Shown in pieces: positions 11,427 through 24,414 of a DNA stretch of 64,000 bases (the first letter of the stretch is position 1; each line of letters starts with the position of its first letter). Below the pieces are notes generated by a model. It was not told the origin of the DNA. It ran no database searches and saw nothing but the letters and a program-made list of their open reading frames with translations. The position numbers were made by a program, and so were the translations under genes. The stretch spans positions 1,282,001 through 1,346,000 of the forward strand of contig NC_135133.1 of NCBI RefSeq assembly GCF_050908995.1, written 5' to 3'. This stretch comes from Andrena cerasifolii. Its lineage: Eukaryota > Arthropoda > Insecta > Hymenoptera > Andrenidae.

Positions 11427-12640
11427 AGGCCCGAGCACTCGGGTTTTTGCACAAAGAGCGCCAAATTGCTGACTCTGCACCTCATGCACACGGGCCCAAC
11501 CGTCGTCGCTCGGAACTTTCCTAGCATCCAAGTTGCTATCGCGCCCGGTGTTCTAAGAACGTTGACGGTGTTGGAAGATCGCTGACAATAATCTTCCGTG
11601 AGAATATGCCGTGGCGTGACAGGCTTCAAGCAGAATTAAATTATAACTATTAAGAATATTCCCAGATAATCGACTACTGATTGAGGGGAGTTCCCGTAAC
11701 ATGTGATGGTTGAACCAATCGTCGACATCTGTGTAGCAAAAATATGATGTGAATGTAGCAAAAATTTAGAGATGAATTTAAAAAGTAACCGGCACGTAAC
11801 AATGTCCTCTTCATGCTAAAGATGGCGTCACATGAAAGAAACATAAGCTTTTGATTTAAAAAACGAAAATTCATCATCTTGAAATCTTTAAAAAATATAT
11901 TTTTTAAAAAAATGTTATCCTATCATCGCATCCCCCTCCCCGAACCCCTCAAAATTATGTATTTTTCTCTTACAATTTGACATTTTTCACATCATCAAAA
12001 ACAGATACTAAATATCAAAGAAAACATATTCACGAATTCAGTTACATAATACTCCAAACAGAATCAACAAATCCTGAGAGTAGGAAACAAAAGCTGTAGT
12101 TTCAATCTCTAGATTTTCATTTTATGTATCCAGCAAAAAATGAACGCTGAAGTATACCACGTAATTAAAATTAAACTATACTTGGAGAGGGTGAAACAGG
12201 GCTCAGCGTATTAGGGTAGTTCTAGGGAGAAACTAAGGAGAAACGGAGGGAAAGAGTGTAACGTATGTGCAGAGCACGAGGTAATGCGATCGTGTGTATG
12301 CAAGGTGTGAGAGAACGTTCGTCTGAAAATAATAAAGTTCGCGAGAACTGAGTAGGATTCTGTTCTCTGGATTAGGTATGGCCTAAGAATGTAACTTGAC
12401 TTGAATTATACACATTTCGTGCGTATAGTTTCAGGTGGAGGTTTAAATGTTCTATAAGTTTGAAACGTTCTGACACAGGGCGTATTTGAAGTACAATAGA
12501 ATCCATTATGCAAATAGTGGCATTCGAGCGCTCTTCTATTACATTATTATAATATGATGTGGAATGAAAAAAGGATACAAATAGGTATGATCAGAATCCG
12601 TATGACATTTTACCTGAAATCTATATAATATATAAAACTA
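11427..12640. other. unassigned sequence
   Basis: No gene seen. Around 12190-12400 there is a purine-rich stretch with an aataaag motif that could be part of an old LTR, but no ends were found. Confidence 0.3.
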
Positions 12641-13056
12641 ACTTTACTACTCAGCTTCGCCCGACATTTAGATTCTGATTTTAATATACAAAAAAATTTA
12701 TTCACTTTCTTGTGGAAATAGTCACATTCATCTGAATCAGCTAGGCATAATGAGCTGGGGCACATTTCGTGACCCCAGAGTTTATCGTTCGAAAATTTTT
12801 AGGCGACAGACAAACGCACAAACACTTTCTGCTTTATATATTATGTTCCAAGTACCACTGACTGACTCACCTGCTCACTCATCACGATTTCTCTGGAACC
12901 ATTGATCCTATGACCATGAAATTTGAGAGGTAGGTTCCTCTTAGCCCCTAGGTGCTCGCTAGGAAATCTTTTTAAAAACTCCCTCCCCTTTACCGAAAAA
13001 TGAAATATAACCCAGGCAACGCCGAGTATTTTAAGCTAGTACTATAATAATAATAA
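12641..13056 (+). repeat. dispersed repeat D, copy 1
   Basis: About 12641-12850 matches 40661-40870: tttactactcagcttcgccc, gacatttagattctgatttt, cacatttcgtgacccagag-like text, then tttatcgttcg and a run of acaaacgcac. It continues to a phrase reading acccaggcaacgccgagtat that ends ctagtac. Such cggcttcgcccg/gcaacgccg ends occur in several widespread insect repeat families. A Helitron-like or non-autonomous LINE origin is possible but not shown. Confidence 0.5.
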
Positions 13057-14799
13057 TACGTCTATATTACACCATCAGATTGTGTTAGATTAATACATAG
13101 TTAGTTGTTATCTTTTTTTGTGGTGTAAGGGGCGAGATTCAACAAAATACTGTTTTAAAATCTTACCCTATATAAATCTAGAATAATGAATGCCGGAGGA
13201 GTAAGTTATCCAAATATTACACTATAAATCTAGCTCTACTGTACTGCATGTAGACTTGTATTATGTACACCCGTGATTCGTATTTTCCTGAGTAGGTACA
13301 CACACTTTTCCATTTCTTAAGGGCCGAATATTATCGTCGATTAAAAGCTAAAAAGAACTCCTTCCTCGTTTGCTGTAAATCACAAAATCCTCAGAAAGGC
13401 TAATGATTCAATTTCCTCGTGTTGTAACTTTCCACGCAATTCCTAAAGAAACTTCTAAAGTAAGCCAGAAAAATAAATATTTTTACCTGCTTATCAATCC
13501 CAACGTTATTCTTTCCACATTGCTTACAAGAGATTTTTATCCACGAAGAAGCTTTAACAAGAATGGAATATCTATCACTTTGTACTCCACGGAATCCTAT
13601 TTCCTATTTCATAGAATAACAGATGAAATCCAGACAGCGTTGCAGAGAATGTTGTAGATGAGACTGGAGGATAAAATTTTGATCGAGAAAGCACGATTGC
13701 GTATGCAGGGAACATTTTTCGGTGTGCATCTCATACGACTGGCTTCTTCTCGCAGATTTCCCCACGGGGATGTTTATCGGCCATTGACGAAGTCCAGTAC
13801 TCATGCAGGAAGAATCGCGAAGTGGTGTTTTTGTGACAAATAATCGATGCCGTCTCTACCTGTGACTTTACTCGCTCAGAAATCACCGTTCACCCAATTG
13901 TAAGAATATTTTAAAATTGGGAGTATTAACTCGCTTTCTAAATTAATCGTTATAGTTTTATTCCGTTGTTAAAATCGATAGAGTCGAGAAGGTCTTTCCC
14001 GAGTCCCGGTCTGTAATCGACTGACTTTCCGTCCCGTGGAAAGTCCCCTCTTGTCCTTTTGGGAAAAACTCTTAAGGACCCCGATGCCAATTTATGATAT
14101 TCATGGTGTCGCACTGGTCGGGCCCATCGTCGCTGTAGGCGTCACGCTGGCCGCATCTGCGTAAGCTCAACTTTGCAGCCCCTTTTACAAGGTGATGCTT
14201 CATTATTGCTAACACAATAAACCTCATATATTAAAGACGAGGCATACACTATTTTTAAATCGAAGAAGATAATTTATGGTGAATTTGGAGAATGGATTAC
14301 AGTGTTGTCTCTTAAATTGCACGCGTTTTCAGATTCTCTATACGCGTGAAGCTATCCCCGCTACTTCTTCTGTAGTCGCCGCACAGTCGAAATACCGAGA
14401 ATCAATTAATTTTCTTCGACTGAGCGACAGAATTTGGGTATCGCATATCAAAGAAGAACCCGAAGAAGCCGAACGCCGAAGGGAAAAACAACTGCGCGTC
14501 GCCCCATACCATTCGAGCGCTCGAGGAGGAATCAAAGCAAGCCGAATAGGCTACTCGTCTCTCAAATCGCGTGCGCCCGGCCCCGACGCTCGCGTATATA
14601 GAGAGACGGAACTGTAATTTCAAATGTCTTTCGGTATGGAATGGATGCGGATTACTGCAATCAAAGCCAAAGTGTTTACAATTTTTATGTGGAAAAAATT
14701 TTCTGTTAAAAGAAAAATTTATTCCGAAAGATCGATCCTTGATAAGAAAGATCACTCTGTTTTTTTTTCGGCTCCATATCAATACTACACAGTATGATA
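13057..14799. other. unassigned sequence
   Basis: No recognisable gene. The frames at 13403-13657, 13604-13804 and 14276-14617 are open by chance as far as I can tell; they show no conserved motifs. Confidence 0.35.
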
Positions 14800-14925
14800 T
14801 TACACATGCAATTTAGCGCACATCAAAATAGGATACAGAATATTGTGCACATATAATTTAGGACACATGCACTTTGACGCACATTTTTTTAGTGCACATC
14901 AGGATTGCACACAGCAAGATTTCAC
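14800..14925. repeat. degenerate periodic gcacat tract
   Basis: The hexamer gcacat or cacatg recurs at roughly 20-30 bp spacing, separated by AT-rich text such as atttagg and aggatacag. It is not an exact tandem repeat; it looks like a decayed minisatellite. Confidence 0.35.
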
Positions 14926-15187
14926 GCATAAGGTAGTACGGTAAACTTGCCGATGAACTGAGTGCTCGCTCCTTTTGTTGCCGTCGATTGTTTCACAGCC
15001 GATGGTATTGGTTTGGACTAGATTAGAGCGGGGGGCGCGTAAAGCATCGTGGCGAACCGTTGTGGGTATGTGTTAAACTCGGTAATTCTAATGTTATGTT
15101 TTTTTGCGAATATCTCGTAAACCAAAGGCGACCACCAAAAAGTTTAAAGGGAAATGTTCAGAATGTTGACCTTGACAACAATAGCGA

Positions 15188-16045
15188 TACAGTATTGTCT
15201 CGTTAGCGACTCGATTTTGTGTACACGATACCGACTCTTCGCTATCCCCACCACTTTTGTTTCACTCTTGCTCGGCGAAAGCTAGAGCGAGATGGAACGA
15301 GAGCGAGCGAGAGGCACTGAAAGCGAGCGAGGACGGTACGAGACCGACGACGCGTTGATGTTTTGTCTCGCTCCGTCTTTCGGACGCCTGACACTCTGTC
15401 CTTTGCGTGCGCGACGGGCGTGCGCGATGGTCGCAAGCGCGTATCGTGGGCACGAAACCGCTTCGCAAAATCTTGACGCAGGCCCGGTTCAAGTCTTTTT
15501 TGGGCCCTAGGCGAACTTGGCAATTTGTAATATTTTATTTTAAAGTATATTTTAAACAACACCAGCAATGAAAATACCATTATGCATCTCTTGTCGACTT
15601 TCCGCCCTAGGCAGTGGCCTAATTTTGCCTACAGGGACAAGTCAAGCTTACAAGCAGAGATCAGTGTGTACACATATGTATATACTTTAAAATAAAATAT
15701 TACAAATTGCACTGCAACTGTTTTAAACTACGAATAAAAATTCAGAGTAAGGTCATCAATAAACTCAAATAAATGTATTATAATAAAGGGCGCAATTTGA
15801 CAAGTTCGCCTAGGGCGCAAAAAAGATTTGTGACGGGCCTGCGTCAAGATTTTGCGAAGCGGTTTTCGTGCCCACGGTAAGCGCTTGCGACCATCGCGCA
15901 CGCTCGTCGCGCACGCAGTGTTCCATCTCGCTCCCCCCTCCGGCCAGAAAGAAGCGAGAAACGAACACTCGGAATTAGGGTTCTGTTCACGATACCGACT
16001 CAACGCCGGTCCCGACCAGCGAGTCGCTAACGAGACAATACTGTA
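15188..16045. mobile_element. MITE, TACAGTA family, enlarged copy
   Basis: Starts TACAGTATTGTCTCGTTA and ends with the complement at ATACTGTA. Its outer halves match 2626-3007 closely. Between them lies an extra inverted block containing cttcgcaaaatcttgacgca, also present once as a short core in the 37.8 kb copy, and this core is itself split by a further foldback insertion (15488-15835). It thus records at least two later rearrangements of the basic MITE. Confidence 0.8.
15488..15835. repeat. foldback insertion inside the MITE
   Basis: Arms at about 15490-15525 (cttttttgggccctaggcga) and 15795-15835 are inverted copies. A second inverted pair, taatattttattttaaagta and its complement, lies inside. 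No coding capacity; absent from the other TACAGTA copies. Confidence 0.65.
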
Positions 16046-16284
16046 TTGACCCCACCGCGCGATACTTGTAACCGCAGTCTCATTTTGAACATCCCCAAAG
16101 TCACATCGGTTCGCTACCATGCTTTACGCGCCCGCGAGCGGGCGCGCGCCCCCCGCCCTGTCCTAGCCCCAACCAATACTAATTCCGTCGGCTGTGAAAC
16201 AGTCGACAGCGACGAGAAGATGGTTGTGCATGAAATATTGCTGTACGCGTATAATATGTGCGTTAAACTGCATGTGTTCTAAAT

Positions 16285-16420
16285 CGCCAAAGAACTCCAA
16301 CTAACAAATCCACGATCGTTAGATGGTGGTGGCTGATTGTTCCTCGATCGCTGTTCGTAAAAGCGAATCGACCGGCCAATATATCTGAATACGACCTTAG
16401 GATAAAGATGCAATGAAAGA
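16285..16420 (-). repeat. repeat E, right end of the repeat B family
   Basis: Matches 24945-25045: gatggtggtggctgattgtt, then ccaatatatctgaatacgac. In the 24.4 kb element this is the right terminus, whose last 24 bp are the inverted partner of the repeat B left end. This is therefore a detached right half. Confidence 0.55.
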
Positions 16421-17174
16421 TGAAAAATTATTCGAAATCCAAGATGAAAGGCCTACGAATAAACAAAGGAAACTAATAAATACCCGAAGCTATATAAAAT
16501 TTTAGATTTAGAGTACACACCCCCTTCCCACCCCTCCCCCAAACCTCGTGTCAATCGGCCACTGGGGCCATTCGGAAGTATATACTTTTATTTAAATAAT
16601 GCCCATTTCTGCATAGGACCGTATTGAATTACAAAAAAATCAGGGAGTCAACTGTTGCCCGGTTTGCAGACTTTTCCTTGTTATATGTTTTATACAATAG
16701 TCGGAAAAATAATAATAAGAGCAATAATTGCAAATAATTGCTGTAACTTCCACATTCTGCAAATATGATATCAGTAAATCAATATTTCCAGTATTAGTAA
16801 AAAAGTTCCAGTCTCTCCTTTTTTATTTTAAATAATGTGGCCATTATTATAATTATAGCATAAATTCGACAGCGATTTCAAGTGATGTATGTGTTACTGT
16901 AAAAGCGTTAATTTAGTAAATGTATACAGTTCCCAGCAGTTCGTAGTCAATGTATACCTAAAATGCATATAACCTAACCTCTAATCGTACGAAAATGGAT
17001 ACATTGGCTGCATCACGCTTTTACTGTGGCACATGTATCCAGCTAACTCTTTAGTTTTGCTATGATTCCACGTTGGCAGTCCTCCCGAGTAGGCGCCATC
17101 TCGTGTCCACTAGCTGAACTAAATTTGTCACGTGACATGCTCTGTATAATCGCCAATATGGCGGAACTTGTATT
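16421..17174. other. unassigned AT-rich sequence
   Basis: No gene seen. Confidence 0.45.
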
Positions 17175-17510
17175 TGGGAATGCAGTCACGAAATTACGTT
17201 GTTTGTCCTTATATAAGCAGATTTTGGGCTGGGTGAGGTCTCATTCGAAAGAGAAAGATTCAATGCAGCCCGCTCTGGTCATCGTTTGAGTCACAAAACT
17301 CTTTTAGTTACCTATAAATACTTGGAATCGGCGAGTGTATTTTGTCGACTTTTTCTCTACTTTGGACACTCATATTATTAGATGTCAACATAATCTCGTT
17401 GAACCATGACCAGAGCGGCTGCATTAAACCTTCCACTTTCGATTGAGATCTCACCCAGCCCAAATCTGCTCATATAAGGACAAACAACGTAATTTCCCAA
17501 TCCCATGTTG
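17175..17510. repeat. inverted-repeat element
   Basis: About 17175-17290 (aattacgttgtttgtcctta, gggctgggtgaggtctcatt, ctctggtcat) is the inverted partner of about 17405-17510. The arms are about 110 bp, roughly 90 percent alike by eye, with a 115-bp loop. Likely a foldback MITE; target duplication not identified. Confidence 0.7.
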
Positions 17511-17544
17511 CGGGCCAGTTTGTGTCGGTATACAGCGCGCTGCA

Positions 17545-18185
17545 TTACCCGTGTCTACCCCCTTAAAAAGTGCGAAATGTCCCGTTTCCGCATTTCTCAT
17601 CAGAGCTCTGCGAAAACGGTGCCAATCGATTCCTTATGTTTCGCCGATGAAAGTAACACCAAGCACGACACAATTAGGAGCATATTGAAGGAAATTACAT
17701 GAAAAATTGATTTGCATAATTATGAAATTTCAAGCTAACTTCGTTGAAAATAATCCGATTTACATGACATTTGGTATGATTTTCATCAGAAAAACACAAG
17801 GAATCCGTCGGTGTCACTTCCATATCGATACGATAAAGAATAAGGAATTATTTAATTTCTGAAACAGGTATGAATTCTCGGCCTACCGCAGCAAATTGAG
17901 GTCGGCGCCCCGCAGTCCAGGGTAAAAATGTGAAATATTCATTTCAACGTATTAAGAAATTCTTTATTCTTTATCGTATCGATATGGAAGTGACACCAAT
18001 AGCTTCCTGCCACTACTTGACTACTTTTACATAAGAAATATAAATTGCTTGTGTAAAAAATAGTCCGATTTGCATGACATTTGTTATGATTTTAATCGGG
18101 AGAACGCGAGGAAGCCATTGGTGTCACTTCCATATCGATACGATAAAGAATAAAGAATTTCTTAATACTCTGAAATGAATAAATC
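17545..18185 (+). repeat. dispersed repeat F, copy 1
   Basis: Matches 44160-44720 in the opposite orientation. Landmarks: tatcgatacgataaagaata, tgacatttggtatgatttt, agcaaattgaggtcggcgcc, and gcatttctcatcagagctct. Within this copy the tatcgatacgataaagaata block occurs in both orientations (about 17826, 17970 and 18134), so the repeat has an internal palindrome. Class unknown. Confidence 0.65.
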
Positions 18186-18288
18186 CGTTGAATAAATTAA
18201 TAATAAATGACTAATTATGTTTAACTAAACTGTAGATTTCGTCACAATTTCTAATAGTACTATTTGAATTTTCCTTATAATCGGAAAC

Positions 18289-18634
18289 TAGGGGTGTGCG
18301 TGTACCCGAAAGTACGGGTACCCGAGCAGACGGGTCGGGTCGAAAAATTTCGGGCGGGCTCGAGCGGGTACCCGCAACATACGAATATTCGGGTAGCCCG
18401 AAATTTTTCGGGCTTGGTTGGAAGAAGTCGGGCAGGTTTGGTCCAAGGCGTTATCGTCGTATTTCGTCTTGGATTACTCATACAATCACTTCGTCCAACC
18501 ATGCCCGAAAATTTCCAGCTACCCGAAAATTTCGAGATACCCGAACATTCGTATGTTGCGGGTACCTGCCCGAGCCCGCCCGAAATTTTCCGAACCCGCC
18601 AGAGACCATAATCTCGGATACCCGCACACCCCTA
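18289..18634. mobile_element. hAT-like MITE
   Basis: A 346-bp element with inverted ends TAGGGGTGTGCG and CGCACACCCCTA, flanked by near-identical 8-bp sequences tcggaaac (18281-18288) and ttggaaac (18635-18642). An 8-bp duplication and TAGGG-type ends fit the hAT superfamily. The interior is a long inverted repeat of gggtacccg and gaaatttt phrases, giving open frames on both strands that are not genes. The insertion splits dispersed repeat A. Confidence 0.85.
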
Positions 18635-18639
18635 TTGGA

Positions 18640-18850
18640 AACTAAAAGTTTACCCAACAAGCGATTTAAATCACTTAAAGAGCATTAAATAAACTACCAA
18701 ATGAACAGATTTCAAAATTTGTATAACAATTAAGTTGAAAAAACGTTAAATGAACGTACAATATATTCAATTATAAATCATTAGAAAGGAATCATTTTTC
18801 CATTTTATGTTTTTTGGCGCCATTCCGATATCTTTTATAGTTTAAAAGTT
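18640..18850 (+). repeat. dispersed repeat A, copy 2 (right part)
   Basis: Continues the repeat A alignment after the hAT-like insertion: gtttacccaac, aactaccaaatgaacag, atcattagaaaggaatcatt. The left part lies at about 18190-18280. Confidence 0.6.
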
Positions 18851-20700
18851 ATACAACACGAACGTTACTAACTATCCCTATCCCCACCACTGTGCGGCAT
18901 CTGGCCGGCCTGCACAGTCCGGCCTGCGCAGGCCAAACTGACAGGCCGGCCGGACCGTGTGTGGCCGCCTTTAGACTGAGGGGCAGGCTCGCGGCTATGC
19001 TGAGGATCCACACGAAGATGATCTTCAAGGTCTGGGTTAGACCCTCCGTCTGGTCTTGTTGCGACCGAACTTTATGAGGTAACGTAGGCTCAGGTATCAG
19101 TTCACGCTGATGGTGCACAGATGCATTATGCTCGCTGTGCAGAACAACACGTCCAGGCAGATCCATACGATTCAGGAGACCCACGGCAGGAGAAAGTATC
19201 CTAAAACTACTTTGAGATTGAGAACGAATTTGGAAAATCATTACTTGAAATACAGAATGAGAAATAATATTTCAGGTACTGGATTATTCGTGTCACTTTA
19301 TTATCTCTATTAATAAAAAATAACTTCTAGACAAACCGAATAATGTATTATTTGAATAATTGCTTGTAAATTATTTTATTCAAATAATGCCCGAGTCTGG
19401 ATTGATTTCTGGACAAAACAAAATATTTTGAAATAATGAAGTACATAAATTAAAAAGGTAGTTTTATCTAATTATAGGGGTACGTATGTAAGTTTGTTCG
19501 CAGTAGCGTTACGTATAAGTCAATTCAACCGAAGGAAATAGTATATTGCAAACAAATAACGCGAATCACAGTGTGGGAATCGTGAGGTACATACTCTTGT
19601 TTTAAATTTTGACAGAGAAGTATATACATATCTGACGAATGATTTGGCGTTTTAAATTCCCAGGGTTTATCACGACTCTCATTATCACTTCGACTGGCGT
19701 TGTCGTGCTTTCACGTCGATATTCATTGGAAACCATCGAAATTATTGTCCCAGAGTCCCCGAATGTTTACTTACACAAAAAGCTTCTCCTACCCATTAGT
19801 AGTATTCCCATGTAGATTTAATAGATAATATAGTTTATATTTTCATTAATGTTGGCGCGTGTTCAAAGCGCGTGACGATCTGAACAAAATATTCCCGGCT
19901 GAAGTGAAGCTCGAAATGGTCTGACCGATTTGAAGGGACGTTTTTCAAAAACTTGCGCCACTCAAAGTGTTAAAGCAACTGGAATTTGAAGATCGAAGCA
20001 GAATCTCTGCATGACAACGTGGGATTTTGCATTCCACGCGATACACCCACTTCCTACTCGAATGCATGCATGGTTAGCCAGCGTCGAACCCCCTCCCCTG
20101 TTACTCAACCCACCCCGATACTTGTCACTTTTCGCGTTATTTTATTTTCTCATGGCACGTGATGTATCGCGGTCAAAAAGCGGTCAATAGGTCACCTCGA
20201 AACGGAAAAAATCGACAGGTGGGGGATCGAGCTGATATCTTCTGCCTTTTTATAGACTTCGTTTCCTTAATGTGACGTGCAACGCGATTGAATATATATA
20301 TTGTGGCACACTTACAATCAGATTTAATGTAATTCTTGAATACTACACATAGAAGTTGTTTGAAATCTCACAGTAAAGAAGAATTTTGCTAGATTCTTCA
20401 GAATTTGCTAAGGAGAATGTTTGTTAAGCGAATAATTAGTGTAATATTGGGTTTATTTATATGAACGAATAACTTATGGAATCCTAAGAGTATTTAAAGC
20501 AAGTAATTAACGCGGTATTACGCATTTAGATTGTATTTTATGTAAAAAATACGTGGCTATATATCGCTACATAATATTCGTGTCTGACCCAATTACCAAC
20601 CAAGAGTCCATGTATAGGGAAAGTCGCGATTTAGTATACTCAAAGACTTGTACTAGTGTGTAATCAGGAGTATTTTTTAATACTATAAAGTACTTTGATT
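18851..20700. other. unassigned sequence with a GC-rich island
   Basis: 18890-19080 is a GC-rich patch with ggccggcctg repeated in both orientations; frames cross it on both strands and none is recognisable. The remainder to 20.7 kb is AT-rich without visible genes. Confidence 0.35.
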
Positions 20701-20938
20701 TGGCCTAATGCAATTCCAAATAAAAAAGCCAAAAAATCAAATAGGATCTCTGCGATATTAACGTCTGAAGAATGGCAGATGCATCACATTCAAATTCAGG
20801 AGGAGAAACTGAGAAAACAAATGGAAATACAAGAAAGAAAATGACTTAGAGATGAAGCAAAGAAAAAAAATTGAAGAAATAGAAGCCAAAAAAGCTATTG
20901 CCGAGGAAAAGAAAAAACTTATGAAATTAAAAAATTAA
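20701..20938 (+). pseudogene. degenerate charged coiled-coil C terminus, possibly of a transposase
   Basis: A short reading stretch, missed by length cut-offs, encodes lysine-rich text followed by ILTSEEWQMHHIQIQEEKLR, then an in-frame TGA near 20842. In a shifted frame the text goes on with alternating E, K and I residues to a TAA near 20938. The pattern is a heptad-like charged helix at a protein C terminus. A lysine-rich linker, an LTSEEW phrase and a terminal coiled coil remind me of pogo/Tigger-type transposase tails, but this is inference; no catalytic domain lies upstream. The nonsense codon and frameshift mark it as dead. Confidence 0.35.
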
Positions 20939-23128
20939 TAGCCGAAACAAGAGGATAATAAAAAAAGAAAAACAATTAAGTATATTTAATGAATTATAAA
21001 GCTATAATTGTAATAATATATATAAAACAAAATTATATTACTTGTAAGATAAATAAAATGTTTTTACTTTTATTTCCTAATCTGTTTATTATGGTTATTT
21101 ATACAATAATTTTATATTTCTATACTTCTTAATTTTCCTTAACGGATTTTTCCATTTAAGACAAATAATCAGTTTTTACAATAATTTTTACACGATTATA
21201 ACACCTATGGCTAGGTACTGGGACATGAAAATCGGGACGGCTAAGTCAATCGCGTAAGGTTGGCTATGTATTGGTACATTTACACGTACAAATATTCTTG
21301 TTTATTTTACGTTAAATATAAAAAAAAAAATTTTGTTACGTAAGTACTGATGAGAAAGAACAAAATCTTTATGAATGAAAAAAATTCATTTAAATTGTTA
21401 ATTTTCTACATAATATTCATTATACTTTGTCACCATTTCCTTAAACGGCTAGTTATTGGTACATTTACCTCACTGATTTAAAATTGTAATATAAGTACTC
21501 CCTTTGCAAATACGTGTTTTTTCTATTTTTGAATATTTAATCTAGCCATTTTTAAAGTAATACTGATCGTCACTTATCACTTTTAAGTGTCTCGTTAATA
21601 AAAATTTATAATTTAAGTTCAAAAACCTGGTTGGGGGGTGATTATAACATCGACAGTCGGGGTCGGTTGTGCCGCGACAGAACCGTATAGTGACAAAGAA
21701 GATTAATAATATTGTCTTGTTTGCATGGAATCCTATAGCACAGCACAAGCAAACCAAATAAAAAATGAGTGCAATGTACTGAATGTAAGGATGAAGAATG
21801 CACCAACCAAAACGTTTTCTATTTCTGCCACAGTGGCGACACCGCATAATTGGTTATAAATTTTACTTTTTTCATTTATTATTATAATTAAAATCAATAA
21901 ATATTTTAATTTTGTAAAGTTAAATTTGTGCTACTATCGACTCCATGCAGTGTTACAACCGACCCGGGGTCAGGGGCGGTTGTAACACTTTCTCCGCTTC
22001 TCATTTTTTATTAATAACCGCAATATTACTTGACATACAGCGAAACTGTTCTGACTCAAATAATGTCAGATAAGTAGGTAACATTTTCGTAAAAAAAAAT
22101 GTTGTTGTAACTGTAATAGTTTTTGCGTAAGCGTATTCCAAAGTCAAAGTGTTACTACCGCCCCCGGTCTACCCTGCGTTGGTTTGGATCGATAGTATCT
22201 CGACCATTACACTACATATTATTCTTATAAATTTAGAAAGAAATTCTTCTGTGTTCTCAGTTCTCGATGAAAATTTCAAAGTTATCCTTCTTTCTTTCGA
22301 AAAACGATTGGATTATACAGGGTGTTTCATTTCAAACAGGTTACCTAATTATCTTCTTCAGTTGTGGTGAAATGAAAAATGTATTATATGTAATTTGAAT
22401 GATCCTAATAGCGGATATGCAGTAAGGATTATTTTCTTCGGAGTTTTAAAGCTAATCTTTGCATTTTTTACATGGAAGTGTACATAGTTTTCTCCTGTAC
22501 GGTTTGACTTCCACGAGTATGGCCGTGTCTTACGGACCCAAACATTTTGAGACTAGGTTCGGTCCGCGACATCTGGCTTATATCAGCCAAATTGCCCACA
22601 ATGAACTACCCCGAATTTACAGCCGCGCCTAGACGGCGACAAGAACAATGTATAAACTTTGGCGTCTCAACAGTAAGGATAAAGTACTCACGGATCGCCT
22701 ACGACGTACGCGCGTGTGGGGTGTCAACTTGACTGGGTAAAATCGCTGTCGTATTCGTATCTCTTAGGTTTTTCGAAAACAGATATATTTAGAAAGAGAA
22801 AGAAAGGAAATTTTGTCTTGTTTGCCGACTGCCGCCAAAATGCTGTTCCTTATCGAAATATGCGATATGGTCGCATCCGTCTTCTCCAGTAGAACCCATA
22901 TACATATAATAATATAAATTATAAAATACAATAGGCTTCTAATTGCAACTGGCAGTATAACAAGCTCCAACGGGAGGAATCTGCTTGTACGTAGAAAAAA
23001 GGCCAATATTGACATTGCAGTTCTATGATAAAGTGTTAGTTCCGATACATACGTCTGGAAAACGTATATAATTGTTGAGGAAGTATTACAGTAATGGATT
23101 AAGTCTAGCATCAAGGTGTCGATGTGCG
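20939..23128. other. unassigned sequence
   Basis: No gene recognised. About 22315 begins a tacagggtgt phrase like the ends of the 36.3 kb palindrome. Between 21640 and 22175 several ggttgtaacac/gtgttac phrases in both orientations suggest a decayed TIR element. Frames at 21542-21847 and 22764-23114 (minus) show no domain. Confidence 0.3.
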
Positions 23129-23201
23129 CACAGTGGTCGAAAATCGAGAAAACCTGGCCAAAGCATGAAGGTGACCTTTGATCAATAATGAGTAGGTATA
23201 C

Positions 23202-23450
23202 TAAGGTTTTCGAGGTCGCTGATTACGAATCTAAAGTCAAAATTGCAAAAAACAAAATGACGGACCCAATATGGCGGGTGCACATATCAGAAAAACATCA
23301 GATTTGGTCTAAACTTGGTATCCCAGAGTTTTCGAGGTCGCTGATTACGAATCAGGTCAAAAGTGCAAAAAACAAATTTGCGAACCCAATATGGCAGACG
23401 CGCATATCATAAAAACATCAGATTTGGTCTAAACTTGGAATCAGCAGCCA
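23202..23450 (+). repeat. tandem duplication of about 125 bp
   Basis: Two adjacent copies begin ttttcgaggtcgctgattac (about 23204 and 23328) and end aacatcagatttggtctaaa. They differ at a modest number of sites. They form most of the extra sequence in the left terminal region of the CACAGTGG element. Confidence 0.85.
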
Positions 23451-24414
23451 AAAGAGTGTTCAAAATGGGCTTTCTAGCTGGACAAAACGGTTTCCGCTCC
23501 ATTTATGGAACTGACTGAAGTAGTTCGACTAAATCTACGTATATTTGATGAAAATTGAATATAGACAAGTGGGATTCTTTTTTTAAAAGTTTTTTTCATC
23601 AAGAACTTTTTTCAAACTCTTTTACAAAATTTGTCAACGCAAGTTTGCAGCGCTTATTGCACCATTAAACTTTTGTTTGAAACATTTTTTTCTGTCTCTT
23701 GTACTATAGGAGGCATACACGAAAAGTGGGAGTGCCTATTTGACTTTGAGCGTAGTTTTCATAACCTTAAAGGGCGATAGGGCACGAATGAAATATACCA
23801 TTGTTCTTGTCTTGAGTCACTCTATAAAACCACAAATTTCCATTCCAATCGGGAAATGCGGGTTGGCGGTGTTCCCTTGTTATTAAAACTTATTAAAAAA
23901 TGTCCCAGCTCCAAGGTTGCAAAAAGTAGCAAATGGAAATTATTTTTTTCAGACTCTCTACATTTGTGCGAATAAGTTCCAAGAAGCCCCAAGGACAAAT
24001 CGGAATTTTTGTTTGAGAGGCCGTCAAAGTACAAAGACTGTAAATGTTTGTAGTATTGTAAGTCCGGGATAGTTCGACCACTTTTTGGAAAAGAAATTGT
24101 AGCATCGTTGTTTTTCACATTTTTGTCGTTTTGTAGAAGTTAAAGCAAAGCCCAAGCAATTTAGAGTATATATAAATTATAGTGTGCGCTAAATTCAAAT
24201 ATTTATTTCCATTTTCAACCAAAAACATTGGCACTGCAACTGGTCGGTCTTACCCGCATGTCGGGGTTAGAGCGTCCACCCACTACGAGTGAGACCGACT
24301 TTGAAAAATAACAAAAAGTATAATACACGAAGAAGATAATTGATATGTTATTTCTTTTTCAGTTTTCCACGTAAATCGCAAACATTCTTGTATTTGAAGC
24401 ATCTAAAGTCGTTT

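Larger units (their letters stand above)
14965..16215. mobile_element. outer TIR element split by a MITE
   Basis: The left arm at about 14980-15070 (gtttcacagccgatggtatt, gcggggggcgcgtaaagcat, gcgaacc) is the inverted partner of about 16097-16215. Its centre is occupied by the TACAGTA element at 15188-16045, so the MITE inserted into an older inverted-repeat element. No transposase is left. Confidence 0.6.

Noticed and set aside
12641..13056. Helitron call for repeat D
   Set aside because: The right end finishes in ctag after a gcaacgccg phrase, but the TC start and the 3' hairpin could not be shown, so it is left as an unclassified repeat.
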